Shown: positions 53,590-62,905, numbered from the stretch's first letter. The stretch is 64,000 bases of DNA from Flavisolibacter nicotianae (GCF_003628535.1 NZ_RBCI01000001.1:496001-560000); one strand, 5' to 3'. The notes: generated from the letters alone by a model not told the origin. Translations and numbers: made by a program.

Positions 53590-54441
53590 ATGCCCGACAT
53601 TGTTTCTGTTCTTGCCCGACGCTGGAAGATGATCATGATCCTGACAGCCCTGGCAACTGCTGTAGCCCTGCTGGCTGCTTTGCTGGCACCCAAACTTTAC
53701 CTGGGTTCAACCACCGCCCTGCCGGCCAATCCCCTTCTTGCCGACAAGGCCAGGATTCTCAATCCCAACATCGAAGCGCTGTACACGGAGGTGGGAACAA
53801 TCGATGACCTGGACAAAATAGAAGGCACCACCAGGCTCGATACCCTTTACCGCGCCGCTGTCGATTCGTTTGGCCTCGCTGCACACTACGGGCTCGATAC
53901 CATGCAGGGCGATGCAGGCGAAAAAGCGGTACTGTTCTTAAAAAAAAATACGTCCGTTCACCGCACCGGGTTTGGCGAATTGAAGATTAACGTGTGGGAC
54001 AAAGACAGGGAAATGGCGGCAGCGCTTGCCAATGCCCTGATGCAACGCCTCAACGACATTCACAAGGAACTTCAAACCGCAAACAACCGCCTGGTATTGC
54101 AAGGCCTGAAGGAAGCGTATGCGTTGCAGTTGCAACAAACGGCAACTGGCGGTCCCTTGCCCGGCGACACGGCCTCTCTCACCGCTAAAAACGGGTACGG
54201 AACGCCGGAGGAACGGCCCGTGCGGATGGTTCACCTCCAACAATACCGTCAACTGATCGACGAATACGAGCTTGCCCTAAAAACGACACCCAATGCTTTA
54301 CTCATCGTGGAAGCCGCACGGCCCATGCCCTGGCCAGACAAACCCAAAGCCGGCCAGATTGCGCTTTTTGTTTTTCTCGGTGCCCTGCTGTTTTCATTTT
54401 TGCTGGCCGTGTCTGTCGAAAGCCGAAAAACAAAAACGTGA
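53590..54441 (+). CDS. Wzz-like chain-length/polysaccharide co-polymerase protein
   Basis: A 283-residue protein with two terminal membrane helices, about 17-37 (MIMILTALATAVALLAALLAP) and 257-277 (IALFVFLGALLFSFLLAVSV), and a periplasmic helical region between them, the layout of Wzz chain-length regulators. The proline-rich motif before the second helix (ARPMPWPDKPKAG) matches the Wzz pattern. There is no cytoplasmic tyrosine kinase domain. It overlaps the ligase gene by four bases (GTGA). Confidence 0.82.
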   Translation: MPDIVSVLARRWKMIMILTALATAVALLAALLAPKLYLGSTTALPANPLLADKARILNPNIEALYTEVGTIDDLDKIEGTTRLDTLYRAAVDSFGLAAHYGLDTMQGDAGEKAVLFLKKNTSVHRTGFGELKINVWDKDREMAAALANALMQRLNDIHKELQTANNRLVLQGLKEAYALQLQQTATGGPLPGDTASLTAKNGYGTPEERPVRMVHLQQYRQLIDEYELALKTTPNALLIVEAARPMPWPDKPKAGQIALFVFLGALLFSFLLAVSVESRKTKT

Positions 54442-55868
54442 CAACCACAAGCCATAGAATCCTTGTCCTGGCCGGGGCTGCATTCCTGCTCGCCTGCATT
54501 TTTGCTGCGGCTTATTTTACCCTTCCGGCGCTTTGCTTTCTGCCTTTTACCGCGGTGGCTTTGCTGCTGTTGGTGCAATACCCGCAGGCACTTTTTTATG
54601 CCTTACTTTTTTCCATTCCCTGGTCGACCGAATTCACTGTTTCGGGAAGCCTGGGCACCGACCTTCCCGACGAACCGCTCATGCTGCTGATGGCCTTTGC
54701 CGTGGTGGTCATGCATCTTTTCCGACGACGCGAAGAGCAACCCAAGCAAGGCCTTCCACTGCCTCTTTTTCTTCTTTATGCAGGCCTCGCATGGACGGTC
54801 ATTACGGTAGCCCTGTCAAGCCATGTTTTGCTTTCCGTTAAATACCTGCTGGCCAAAGGCTGGTACATCCTGGCCTTTGTTGGCGCTCCCCTGCTGCTTC
54901 GCGAAAAGGAAAAATTCCTGCAGCGGTCCGCAGGGGTTTTATTCATTTCCATGTTCCTTGTTACCTGCATTGCGCTGGCAAGGCATGCTGCGCTGGGATT
55001 TACGTTTGCCAAAATCAACGATGCGCTGGCGCCGTTCTTTCGGAACCATGTCAACTATTCGGCCTTGCTGGTCTTCATGGTACCGATAGGACTTGCTTTT
55101 CATCAGTTGGAGACGAAAAAATGGCGACGCGTTGCCTGGCGAATTGCCCTGGTAATCATTTTCGCTGCCCTGCTTCTTTCGTATGCAAGAGGCGCCTGGC
55201 TGGCACTGGCTGTCGGCCTACCGGCTTACTGGCTGTTGAAAAAGGGATGGCTGCTGAAAGCCTTTGTGCTTGCCTGGCTGCTCGTCGCTGCTGCGGTTTT
55301 TTGGCTGCAGGCCAACGACAACTACCTTCTTTTCGCACCCAAGCACGACACCACGATTTTTCACAAGGACTTCAGCGAACACCTTGTCGCCACCTACAAA
55401 GGCAAGGACGTTTCAACCGCCGAGCGATTTTACCGTTGGGTGGCCGGTGCCCGCATGGGCAGGGAAAGATGGCTCACGGGTTTTGGACCAACAACGTTTT
55501 ACCAGCACTACCAGTCGTATGCGGTGCCGGCTTTCCGCACCTGGGTGAGTACTAACCGCGAACAATCGACCGTTCACAATTATTTCCTGCTGCTGCTGAT
55601 CGAACAGGGCCTTGCCGGGCTGCTCTTTTTTGTTTTGCTCATTGGCGTACTGCTATGGCAGGCGCAAAGGATTTACCGGCGCACCACCGATCCCCTCTGG
55701 AAAACAACAGTGGCTGCCATTGCTGCCATCCTGCTGATGCAATGCACGGTAAATTTTCTGAGCGACCTGGTAGAGACAGACAAAGTGGGAAGCGTGTTTT
55801 ACCTCTGTCTTGCGTTTTTGGTTATTGCCGATGCAAAAACGAGAGAACCGCAAAAAATTGAAGAATGA
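54438..55868 (+). CDS. O-antigen ligase/polymerase-like membrane protein
   Basis: A 476-residue protein with about 12 membrane helices. The Wzy_C/WaaL signature region is present: HVNYSALLVFMVPIG, LLLSYARGAWLALAVGL (the conserved arginine in SYARGAW) and, in the large periplasmic loop, STNREQSTVHNYFLLLLIEQG with the conserved histidine. Proteins of this family polymerise or ligate polysaccharide units at the periplasmic face. It starts with GTG overlapping the Wzz-like stop, indicating coupling. No glycosyltransferases accompany these genes. Confidence 0.87.
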   Translation: MTTTSHRILVLAGAAFLLACIFAAAYFTLPALCFLPFTAVALLLLVQYPQALFYALLFSIPWSTEFTVSGSLGTDLPDEPLMLLMAFAVVVMHLFRRREEQPKQGLPLPLFLLYAGLAWTVITVALSSHVLLSVKYLLAKGWYILAFVGAPLLLREKEKFLQRSAGVLFISMFLVTCIALARHAALGFTFAKINDALAPFFRNHVNYSALLVFMVPIGLAFHQLETKKWRRVAWRIALVIIFAALLLSYARGAWLALAVGLPAYWLLKKGWLLKAFVLAWLLVAAAVFWLQANDNYLLFAPKHDTTIFHKDFSEHLVATYKGKDVSTAERFYRWVAGARMGRERWLTGFGPTTFYQHYQSYAVPAFRTWVSTNREQSTVHNYFLLLLIEQGLAGLLFFVLLIGVLLWQAQRIYRRTTDPLWKTTVAAIAAILLMQCTVNFLSDLVETDKVGSVFYLCLAFLVIADAKTREPQKIEE

Positions 55869-55939
55869 TAAAAGTCGAAGAGAAGAAAGAATGACTGCAT
55901 CAAACAACACCAAATCCCAGACTCCAAACGCCAAACTAC

Positions 55940-57025
55940 TCACAGCCTGCCCCGCACATTCAGCGCATCCCGCAACCCGTTTCCCAGGAGATTAAATGAA
56001 AGAACCAGCAGCATGATGGCAAAGCCCGGCGCCAGTGCCAGCATGGGGTTTTGCGTGATGATGAAGTTGTAGTTTTCTTTAATCATCAGTCCCCAGCTTG
56101 GCTGTGGCGGCTGCACGCCAACGCCGAGAAAACTCAAGCCTGCTTCGATCACGATGGCGGAGGCAAAATTGGAGGCGGCGATAACCAGGATCGGCCCGAA
56201 AATATTGGGAAGGATATGCCGTACGATCGTGCGGTAATGCGAGAAGCCAAGGGCCCTGGCGGCTTCCACGTATTGCAGTTCTTTTGTCACCATGACCTGC
56301 CCCCGCACCAGGCGGGCCACGTTCACCCACATCGTCAGTCCCACGGCAATGAACACCTGCCAAAATCCTTTGCCCAGCAAAAGCGTGATGGCAAAGACCA
56401 GCAGCAGGGTGGGGATGCTCCAGATCACGTTGATCAGCCACATGACGGCTTCGTCCAGCCTTCCGCGGAAATAGCCGGCCACTGCGCCCAGGAAAATGCC
56501 CACCGACAGCGAGATCAGGACGGTAATCAAACCCACGCTCAGGCTGACCCTTGTGCCGATGATCAGGCGGCTCAGGATGTCGCGGCCGTATTTATCGGTG
56601 CCGAGATAAAATGTTTTGGCGATCACCGGCGAAGGGGCCAATGCCGTTTTTGCAAATGCAATGCGTTCCGTCACGCCTTCATCAATAAAGCGCTGGGCAA
56701 CGAGGCTGTCGCCGGCGTGTTGCCAGGAAGCGAGCGGGATATAATCGTATGCATCCGGTTTGCCGGAAACGAGCCGGGTGAAAAATCCGGCTTCGGTAAC
56801 GCTTGTTTTTTTCACCAGTAAAAACTCCCGTTGGTAGCCCGGCTTTTCACCGCCGATTTCGAGGATGATGCGGTTGGCAAACGGCGAGGGATCCGGCGAA
56901 AGAAAATAACCAAAAACAGCAATGAACACGGCGATCCAGATCATCACCAAACCGGCCATGGCTCCTTTGTTTTTTTTCAGCCGGCGCCAGGAAGCCTGCC
57001 AGAAAGTGGGTGACGCATTCATCAA
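55940..57025 (-). CDS. ABC transporter permease, peptide (DppC/OppC) type
   Basis: A 361-residue inner-membrane permease. An N-terminal helix (LVMIWIAVFIAVFGYFLSP) is followed by an extracytoplasmic insert of about 110 residues, then GTDKYGRDILSRLIIGTRVSL, a five-helix permease core and the EAA loop EAARALGFSHYRTIVRHILPN; ASNFASAIVIEAGLSFLGVG is typical of DppC/OppC. Usual family length is about 290, so the enlarged N-terminal loop is notable but common in Bacteroidota. No OppB, ATPase or binding protein is next to it. An ATG one codon later is equally possible. Confidence 0.88.
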   Translation of the reverse strand: MMNASPTFWQASWRRLKKNKGAMAGLVMIWIAVFIAVFGYFLSPDPSPFANRIILEIGGEKPGYQREFLLVKKTSVTEAGFFTRLVSGKPDAYDYIPLASWQHAGDSLVAQRFIDEGVTERIAFAKTALAPSPVIAKTFYLGTDKYGRDILSRLIIGTRVSLSVGLITVLISLSVGIFLGAVAGYFRGRLDEAVMWLINVIWSIPTLLLVFAITLLLGKGFWQVFIAVGLTMWVNVARLVRGQVMVTKELQYVEAARALGFSHYRTIVRHILPNIFGPILVIAASNFASAIVIEAGLSFLGVGVQPPQPSWGLMIKENYNFIITQNPMLALAPGFAIMLLVLSFNLLGNGLRDALNVRGRL

Positions 57026-57127
57026 ACAAATATAGCCCCTGCGTGTTTACTCTTTCGAAGTGCCCAAAGGCGGTCGTGTGCAGAGCGAAGAACGACGCCG
57101 CTTTTATCCTGTACTACATTTGTTTGG

Positions 57128-58060
57128 ATGTCCTTCATCATCGACGTAAACGGCCTGACCAAACAGTTCGGGGAACTCACCGCGGTGGACGGGCTTTCGT
57201 TTTCCGTTGCCAAAGGCCACGTGTATGGCTTCCTGGGACAGAACGGTGCCGGCAAGTCCACCACCATCCGTATGCTGCTGACACTGATCCGGCCAACAGC
57301 CGGAAGCATTTCCATCCTGGGACAGGAACTCACCCACCACCGGAAAGCCATCCTGCAACAGGTGGGAGCCATCATCGAAAAGCCCGACCTCTATACCTAC
57401 CTCACGGCGCTGGAAAACATCGGCATCCTCTCCCGTCTCAGTGGTGTGCGGCTATCCAAAGCCGACCTCCTCCAACACCTGGAAAGGGTTGGCCTGGGAG
57501 AACGGGCGGCCAGCAAAGTGAAAACCTTTTCGCAGGGCATGAAGCAACGCCTGGGCATTGCCTGCGCCCTTGCCCACAACCCGCAACTGCTCATTCTCGA
57601 CGAACCAACCAATGGCCTCGATCCGCAGGGCATTGCCGATGTACGCAACCTGATTTTGCAACTGAGCCGCGAGGAAGGCAAAACCGTCTTCGTTTCTTCG
57701 CACCTGCTCAGCGAAATCGAAGTCGTTGCCGACTCGATGCTGATCATCGACAGGGGAAAAAAGGTAGCCGAGGGGAAAGTGGCCGAATTGCTTCACCCGT
57801 CTGAAACACTGGTCCTGTTAGACACGGCCGACAATGCAGCAACAAAGACACTGCTGGCACAAACACAGTGGCAACATTTTTTGCAGGAAGCTGCAGAAGG
57901 AATCCTGCTGCAAATGCACCGCGATGAGGTGCCGGCACTCAACCGCTTCCTGGTGGAAAACGGCGTGGCGGTTTTTTCGCTTCGGGCCAAACATTCGCTG
58001 GAAGATTATTTTTTATCACTCACAACGCCCAATCAGCATGTGGCAGCTTACACGGATTGA
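57128..58060 (+). CDS. ABC transporter ATP-binding protein
   Basis: A 310-residue ATPase of the ABC-2/CcmA type. Walker A is GQNGAGKSTTIR (about 38-49), the signature FSQGMKQRLGIACAL, Walker B LLILDEPTNGLDP, and the switch histidine in VFVSSHLLSE. The C-terminal 90 residues form the usual accessory domain of this subfamily. It overlaps the permease gene by 23 bases. Substrate unknown; NosF/GldA-like families are related. Confidence 0.93.
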   Translation: MSFIIDVNGLTKQFGELTAVDGLSFSVAKGHVYGFLGQNGAGKSTTIRMLLTLIRPTAGSISILGQELTHHRKAILQQVGAIIEKPDLYTYLTALENIGILSRLSGVRLSKADLLQHLERVGLGERAASKVKTFSQGMKQRLGIACALAHNPQLLILDEPTNGLDPQGIADVRNLILQLSREEGKTVFVSSHLLSEIEVVADSMLIIDRGKKVAEGKVAELLHPSETLVLLDTADNAATKTLLAQTQWQHFLQEAAEGILLQMHRDEVPALNRFLVENGVAVFSLRAKHSLEDYFLSLTTPNQHVAAYTD

Positions 58061-58877
58061 ACTCTATAAAATCTTTAAAAAACCCCGCACCTACATTGCC
58101 TTTGCCGCCATTGGCCTGATCATCCTCCTGATTCAACTGGCCATGTATGCCGACGGTGAAACGTACCTGGAGTTCATGCTGCAAAACATCAACGCGGCCT
58201 TCGATATTGAAGGCAAAAAGCTGAATGGCTTTTTTGTTTTTTACCTGATCCTCCATACCCTGCTGGTGCATGTGCCGCTGCTGATTTGCCTTGTCGCCGG
58301 TGATGCCGTTGCCGGTGAAGCGGCCATGGGCACCCTTCGCCTGCTGGTGGCAAAACCAATAAGTCGCACGAGGCTTCTGCTCAGCAAATTTATCGCGTCT
58401 TCCATCTACACCCTCCTGCTGCTTACGTTCATGGCCGTGCTTGGCCTGCTCGGTTCGGTAGCACTGTTTGGCGTCAGTGACCTGATGGTGCAAAAGAGCG
58501 ACATGTTTATCCTTCTCGATAAAAGCGATGTATTGTGGCGCTATGCGGCCGCCTATGGCTTTGCAGCGCTTTCCATGATGACGGTTGCCTCGCTTGCCTT
58601 CCTGTTTTCGGTGTTTGCCGACAACGCCATCGGGCCCATTATCGGCGCCATGAGTGTCGTGATTGTGGCAACGATTTTAACCACGATGGACATCCCGGTC
58701 TTCAATGCGCTGAAGCCCTTTCTTTTCACCAATCACATGCTCAACTGGAAGGGCTTTTTCGACCGGCCTGTAGATGTGCGGGAAGTGTTAAAGTCAGCGC
58801 TGGTGCTGCTTGCGCACATCGTTCTCTTTGTTTCTTTGGCCATCGCTTTTTTTCGAAAAAAAGACGTTTTATCCTAA
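58038..58877 (+). CDS. ABC-2 type transporter permease
   Basis: A 279-residue membrane protein with about six helices (YIAFAAIGLIILLIQLAMY; FFVFYLILHTLLVHVPLLICLVAG; SIYTLLLLTFMAVLGLLGSVALFG; AAAYGFAALSMMTVASLAFLFSVF; IIGAMSVVIVATILTTM; ALVLLAHIVLFVSLAIAFF). AGDAVAGEAAMGTLRLLVAKPISRTRLL is the cytoplasmic coupling segment typical of ABC-2/NosY permeases. It starts inside the ATPase gene and is followed after nine bases by a LolA-like gene. Confidence 0.88.
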   Translation: MWQLTRIELYKIFKKPRTYIAFAAIGLIILLIQLAMYADGETYLEFMLQNINAAFDIEGKKLNGFFVFYLILHTLLVHVPLLICLVAGDAVAGEAAMGTLRLLVAKPISRTRLLLSKFIASSIYTLLLLTFMAVLGLLGSVALFGVSDLMVQKSDMFILLDKSDVLWRYAAAYGFAALSMMTVASLAFLFSVFADNAIGPIIGAMSVVIVATILTTMDIPVFNALKPFLFTNHMLNWKGFFDRPVDVREVLKSALVLLAHIVLFVSLAIAFFRKKDVLS

Positions 58878-58886
58878 ATCATCATC

Positions 58887-59573
58887 ATGAAGTATGGATT
58901 GCTTTTCGCAGGTTTGTTTGTCGCATCGGTTGCCGTGGCGCAAAAAGAAGAAGCGCTGCTGCAGCGTGTCCGGGCAAAGATGGAAAAGGTGAACGACTAC
59001 ACGGCAGAAGGCCGGATGAAACTGGATGTTTCCTTTATCAATGCGCCGGCGTCGAAGGTGACCGTTTATTACAAAAAACCCGATCGCTTCAAAGTAAAAA
59101 AAGCCGGCGGCATCTCCATTCTTCCGAAGGGCGGCGTTAGTGTGAACGTCAACGCCTTGCTGGCCGGCGGAAGTTACCAGACGGTTCCCGGCGGTACATC
59201 CACGGTGAATGGCGTAGCAACAACAGTGGTCAAACTGATCCCAACCGATGAAGCCAGCGACGTAGTGCTTTCGGTGTTGCACGTCGATGAAAAAGAAGCC
59301 GTCATCCGCAAAGCAGTTGTGACCACCAAAGAAAGCGGCACCTACGAGATCCTGCTGAACTACGGCGCCTACACAGCCTGGGGATTGCCCGACAAGGTGG
59401 TCTTTACGTTCAACACGAAAGACTACAAACTCCCGAAGGGCATTACGTTCGAATACGAGAAAGGCGGCGAAAAAAAGGTGGAAGAAAAAGCAAAATCGAA
59501 AAAGGGTACGGTAGAAATCACCTATGCCAGCTACGCCATCAACAAAGGCGTTGACGAGAAAAATTTTCGCTAA
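58887..59573 (+). CDS. Exported LolA-like protein
   Basis: A 228-residue periplasmic protein with signal peptide (LLFAGLFVASVAVAQ). The mature part resembles LolA/LolB-type or DUF4292-like beta half-barrels: LLQRVRAKMEKVNDYTAEGRMKLD, VYYKKPDRFKVKKAGGISIL and TVEITYASYAINKGVDEKNF. These fold types carry lipids or lipoproteins through the periplasm. As the last gene of an operon with an ABC-2 ATPase and permease, it may act with that transporter; its substrate is unknown. Confidence 0.75.
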   Translation: MKYGLLFAGLFVASVAVAQKEEALLQRVRAKMEKVNDYTAEGRMKLDVSFINAPASKVTVYYKKPDRFKVKKAGGISILPKGGVSVNVNALLAGGSYQTVPGGTSTVNGVATTVVKLIPTDEASDVVLSVLHVDEKEAVIRKAVVTTKESGTYEILLNYGAYTAWGLPDKVVFTFNTKDYKLPKGITFEYEKGGEKKVEEKAKSKKGTVEITYASYAINKGVDEKNFR

Positions 59574-59941
59574 CGATGGCCAGCCTCCAAAGGAGGGAGT
59601 GGTGGCCTCCCCAAACCCCTCCAGGGAGGGGCTTACAACCGCACAGACCCTTGCTTTTGTACGATACTTCAAGCCTTCATCTTACTTTAGGATGGAGGCT
59701 TTTGCTGCCGTTTGGCGTCTTCGCCAAAGGCTTTTTCTTTTGCCCCGGAGGGGCCTCGTGTTAATAGAAAGAAAGCGTAGAGGTGAAATAAAGCTCCGCA
59801 GGAGCGATATATTTTATGTTTCCAGCGACAGAATAACGATTGAACACCTGTTGCGTCGCACTCTTCAACGTTCAGTACAATGATCGGCGCCACGGACATC
59901 CAAGGGAAAAAGCCTTCGCTGCCGCGGGGGCAGGGTCGCCC
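59574..59941. repeat. Intergenic region with G+C-rich palindromes
   Basis: No protein gene. At 59584-59632 are paired palindromes (cctccaaaggagg and cccctccagggaggggctt), the same style as the ends of the element in recQ. At about 59745-59815 a second motif set occurs (gccccggaggggcc; gctccgcaggagc followed by gatatatttta), also of a kind repeated in Bacteroidota genomes. Confidence 0.6.
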
Positions 59942-59949
59942 TATATTTG
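59942..59949 (+). promoter_or_regulatory. -7 box before the DinB-like/paaZ genes
   Basis: TATATTTG, a perfect TAnnTTTG match, lies 17 bases before the ATG at 59967. No TTG at -33 was seen. Confidence 0.4.
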
Positions 59950-59966
59950 CAGTATAACCCTTTATC

Positions 59967-60464
59967 ATGACGATGGAAGAAAAAGAGCAGTTTTTGCAAA
60001 GCCGTCTTATTCCACTCCTGGCCTCACTGCCTACGGAAGCCAGGGCCGCCTGGGGCAAGATGACCGTGCAGCAGATGATTGAGCATTTTGCCGACAGCGT
60101 ATGCATTGCATCCGGCAAAGTTGTCTATTCCGAAGTACTGACGCCGGAAGAGCAACTCGACAACATGCGCAACTTTCTTCAAAGCGAAAAACCGTTCCGC
60201 GAAAATACTGTCAACCCATTGATGCCCGAGGTGCCGGCGCCCGTGCGCAACCCTTCCAAAGCCGAAGCCCTCAAAGAGCTGCAAGAGGAACTCGATTATT
60301 TTTTTTCCGTTTTTGAAAAGAACAACCTGCAGGTCACACGCAACCCTTTTTTTGGCGACCTCAATTACGAACAGAATATCCAGCTTCTTTACAAGCACGC
60401 CTTGCATCACCTCAAACAATTCGGTCTAACGATTAATGCTGAAATAAACAATGAACAAACTTGA
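59967..60464 (+). CDS. DinB/DUF1569-like protein
   Basis: A 165-residue helical protein. The pattern TVQQMIEHFADSV in the first half and LYKHALHHLKQFGL near the C terminus place histidines as in the metal-binding DinB/YfiT four-helix bundle (DUF1569 branch). Function unknown; some members are thiol- or metal-dependent transferases. It overlaps paaZ by 14 bases and is therefore coupled to the phenylacetate genes. Confidence 0.72.
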   Translation: MTMEEKEQFLQSRLIPLLASLPTEARAAWGKMTVQQMIEHFADSVCIASGKVVYSEVLTPEEQLDNMRNFLQSEKPFRENTVNPLMPEVPAPVRNPSKAEALKELQEELDYFFSVFEKNNLQVTRNPFFGDLNYEQNIQLLYKHALHHLKQFGLTINAEINNEQT

Positions 60465-62505
60465 AAACTATGTAACAGGGCGCTGGATCACCGGTGATGG
60501 TGAAGGGCAACTGTTACACGACGCCGTTACCGGTGAAACGATTGCTGCTGCAACCACGAAAGGACTGGACTTTGCTTCCATTTTGCAGTATGGCCGGGAA
60601 GTCGGCAACAAAAACCTGCGCAAGCTGACCTTCCACGAACGGGGACGCATGCTGCGGGCACTGGCCCTGCACCTGCTGGCACAGAAAGAAAAATTTTACC
60701 CAATCAGCTACCGCACCGGCGCCACCAAAGCCGATAGCTGGATCGACATCGAAGGCGGCATTGGAAATCTTTTTGCCAATGCTTCGCTGCGTCGCAAATT
60801 TCCCGACCTGCCCTACTGCACCGACGGCGAACCGGTTGGCCTGAGCAAAGGCGGGTCCTTCATGGGACACCACCTGCTGGTACCAAAGGAAGGCGTAGCG
60901 GTCCATATCAATGCCTACAATTTCCCGGTCTGGGGCATGCTCGAAAAATGCGCCGTCAACTGGCTGGCCGGTGTGCCGGCGGTAGTGAAGCCCGCCAGCA
61001 TTACCTCGTACCTGACGGAAGCCGTAGTGAAAGAAATCATTGCGTCCGGTATTTTGCCCGACGGCGCCCTGCAACTTCTCTGCGGCAGCGCCGGCGACAT
61101 GCTGGCGCACGTCACGGCACAGGACGTGGTTACGTTCACGGGTTCCAAATCAACGGGACTGATGTTGAAATCGCAGCAAAGGATTTTGGAAGAGAGTGTC
61201 CCCTTTAACATGGAGGCCGATTCGCTGAACGCCATTGTACTGGGCCGCGACGTGGAACCCGGTTCGCCCGAGTGGGACATTTTTATCAAAGAGGTTCGCA
61301 AGGAGATGACGGTAAAAGCCGGGCAAAAATGTACCGCCATCCGCCGGATTTTTGTACCCGAACCGTTGCTGGAAGACGTGGCCATTGCACTTGGCCAGGC
61401 ACTTTCGGCAACCACCATTGGAAACCCCGCGAACGACAAGGTACGCATGGGCGCACTGGCCGGAAAAAGCCAGCGCGACGAAGTGAAAGGAGCCGTGCAA
61501 AAGCTCCTTGCATCGGCCCAACTGGTTTACGGTTCTTTGGACAGTGTGGAAGTGGTGGACGCTGATGCACAAAAAGGCGCTTTTCTTTCGCCCCTCCTGC
61601 TCCTGAGCGAACACCCTTTTCAAAGCGATGCGGTGCACGACATCGAGGCCTTTGGTCCTGTGAGCACCCTTATGCCTTATAAAGACCTGGACGAAGCGGT
61701 GCAACTGGCAAAAAGGGGCAAGGGTTCGTTGTGCTGTTCGATCGTGACCCATGACAACAAACTGGCTACCGAATTTGTGGTTGGTGCCGCCACCCACCAC
61801 GGGCGGATTTTGGTTCTGAACCGTGACGACGCCAAAGAAAGCACGGGTCATGGCTCGCCGCTCCCGCTGCTGATTCACGGTGGTCCCGGCCGGGCCGGCG
61901 GCGGCGAGGAAATGGGCGGCGTACGTGGCGTTAAACACTACATGCAACGCGTTGCGATCCAGGGTTCACCCACCGTGATCACCGCCATCACGCAGCAATA
62001 CCAACAAGGTGCAAAAGGACTTCAAACCAACGCACATCCCTTCCGCAAATATTTCGAGGACTTGCAGATCGGAGAACAGATCATCACCGAGAAACGCATT
62101 ATCACGTCGGAAGACATTGATGCCTTTGCCAACCTCAGTGGCGACCATTTTTACGCACACAGGAAAGACACGGATTTTAGCGGCACCATGTTTGAAAAAC
62201 AGGTGGCACACGGCTACTTCATCCTGAGTGCAGCCGCCGGTTTGTTTGTCGACGGCAGCGAGCTCGGTCCGGTTCTTTTAAACTACGGTATCGATGAACT
62301 GCGTTTTACCAAACCGGTTTATCCCGGCACCGAACTGTCCATCCGGTTCACCTGCAAGGAAAAAATTCCACAGGACCAAAAAGAAGAAACCGACATCCCG
62401 CGTGGCATTGTGAAGTGGCTGGTGGAAATGCTCGACGAAACCGGCGAAACGGTTGGCATCGCCACGATACTGACCATGGTGGCTAAGAGAGAAAGAGGAT
62501 TGTAA
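60451..62505 (+). CDS. paaZ: Bifunctional PaaZ: oxepin-CoA hydrolase / 3-oxo-5,6-dehydrosuberyl-CoA semialdehyde dehydrogenase
   Basis: Opens the oxepin-CoA ring and oxidises the resulting semialdehyde in aerobic phenylacetate degradation. The 684-residue protein has an aldehyde dehydrogenase domain (1-520) with Glu255 (NMEADSLN) and the nucleophile Cys294 (GQKCTAIR), matching the E. coli pair almost residue for residue, and a C-terminal MaoC hot-dog hydratase (about 530-680) with Asp565 and His570 in LSGDHFYAHR. It starts the paa cluster here, overlapping the DinB-like gene. Confidence 0.94.
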   Translation: MNKLENYVTGRWITGDGEGQLLHDAVTGETIAAATTKGLDFASILQYGREVGNKNLRKLTFHERGRMLRALALHLLAQKEKFYPISYRTGATKADSWIDIEGGIGNLFANASLRRKFPDLPYCTDGEPVGLSKGGSFMGHHLLVPKEGVAVHINAYNFPVWGMLEKCAVNWLAGVPAVVKPASITSYLTEAVVKEIIASGILPDGALQLLCGSAGDMLAHVTAQDVVTFTGSKSTGLMLKSQQRILEESVPFNMEADSLNAIVLGRDVEPGSPEWDIFIKEVRKEMTVKAGQKCTAIRRIFVPEPLLEDVAIALGQALSATTIGNPANDKVRMGALAGKSQRDEVKGAVQKLLASAQLVYGSLDSVEVVDADAQKGAFLSPLLLLSEHPFQSDAVHDIEAFGPVSTLMPYKDLDEAVQLAKRGKGSLCCSIVTHDNKLATEFVVGAATHHGRILVLNRDDAKESTGHGSPLPLLIHGGPGRAGGGEEMGGVRGVKHYMQRVAIQGSPTVITAITQQYQQGAKGLQTNAHPFRKYFEDLQIGEQIITEKRIITSEDIDAFANLSGDHFYAHRKDTDFSGTMFEKQVAHGYFILSAAAGLFVDGSELGPVLLNYGIDELRFTKPVYPGTELSIRFTCKEKIPQDQKEETDIPRGIVKWLVEMLDETGETVGIATILTMVAKRERGL

Positions 62506-62522
62506 AGAGACAAAAGCGAATT

Positions 62523-62905
62523 ATGGAGATGAGTGAATTGACAGGCATTGTTTTAGATGCTTGTATAAAAATCCATACAGAAATCGGTCCTGGATGTTTT
62601 GAACGGGTGTATGAAGAGGCTTTGAACTACGAGTTAGCAAAAAGGAAGATCCGTGTAGAGCGCCAACTGGCATTGCCAATTGAATACGAGGAAATCTTTA
62701 TAGAAGATGCCTATAAGGTTGACCTGTTGGTGGAGGACAAATTAGTAATCGAAATAAAATCTGTTGAAAAACTAAGCCCCATCCATTTCAAACAGGCAGA
62801 ACCTATCTGAAATTGATGAAACTTAAAAATGGAATTTTAATGAACTTTAATGTAGAATGGATGAAAGATGGTTTCCACAGAGTATTTAACAACGATGGTG
62901 TTTAA
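62523..62905 (+). pseudogene. Frameshifted GxxExxY protein gene
   Basis: The first frame (62523-62810) encodes MEMSELTGIVLDACIKIHTE, the defining GCFERVY (GxxExxY), RQLALPIEYEE, VDLLVEDKLVIEIKSVEKLS and HFKQ, then stops early. A second frame continues the family's normal C terminus (TYLKLMKLKNGILMNFN, WMKDGFHRVFN) from about 62797 to TAA at 62905. Joining needs one missing base near 62795-62800. GxxExxY proteins are related to PDDEXK nucleases and their role is unknown. The gene is more A+T-rich than its paa neighbours. Confidence 0.8.
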
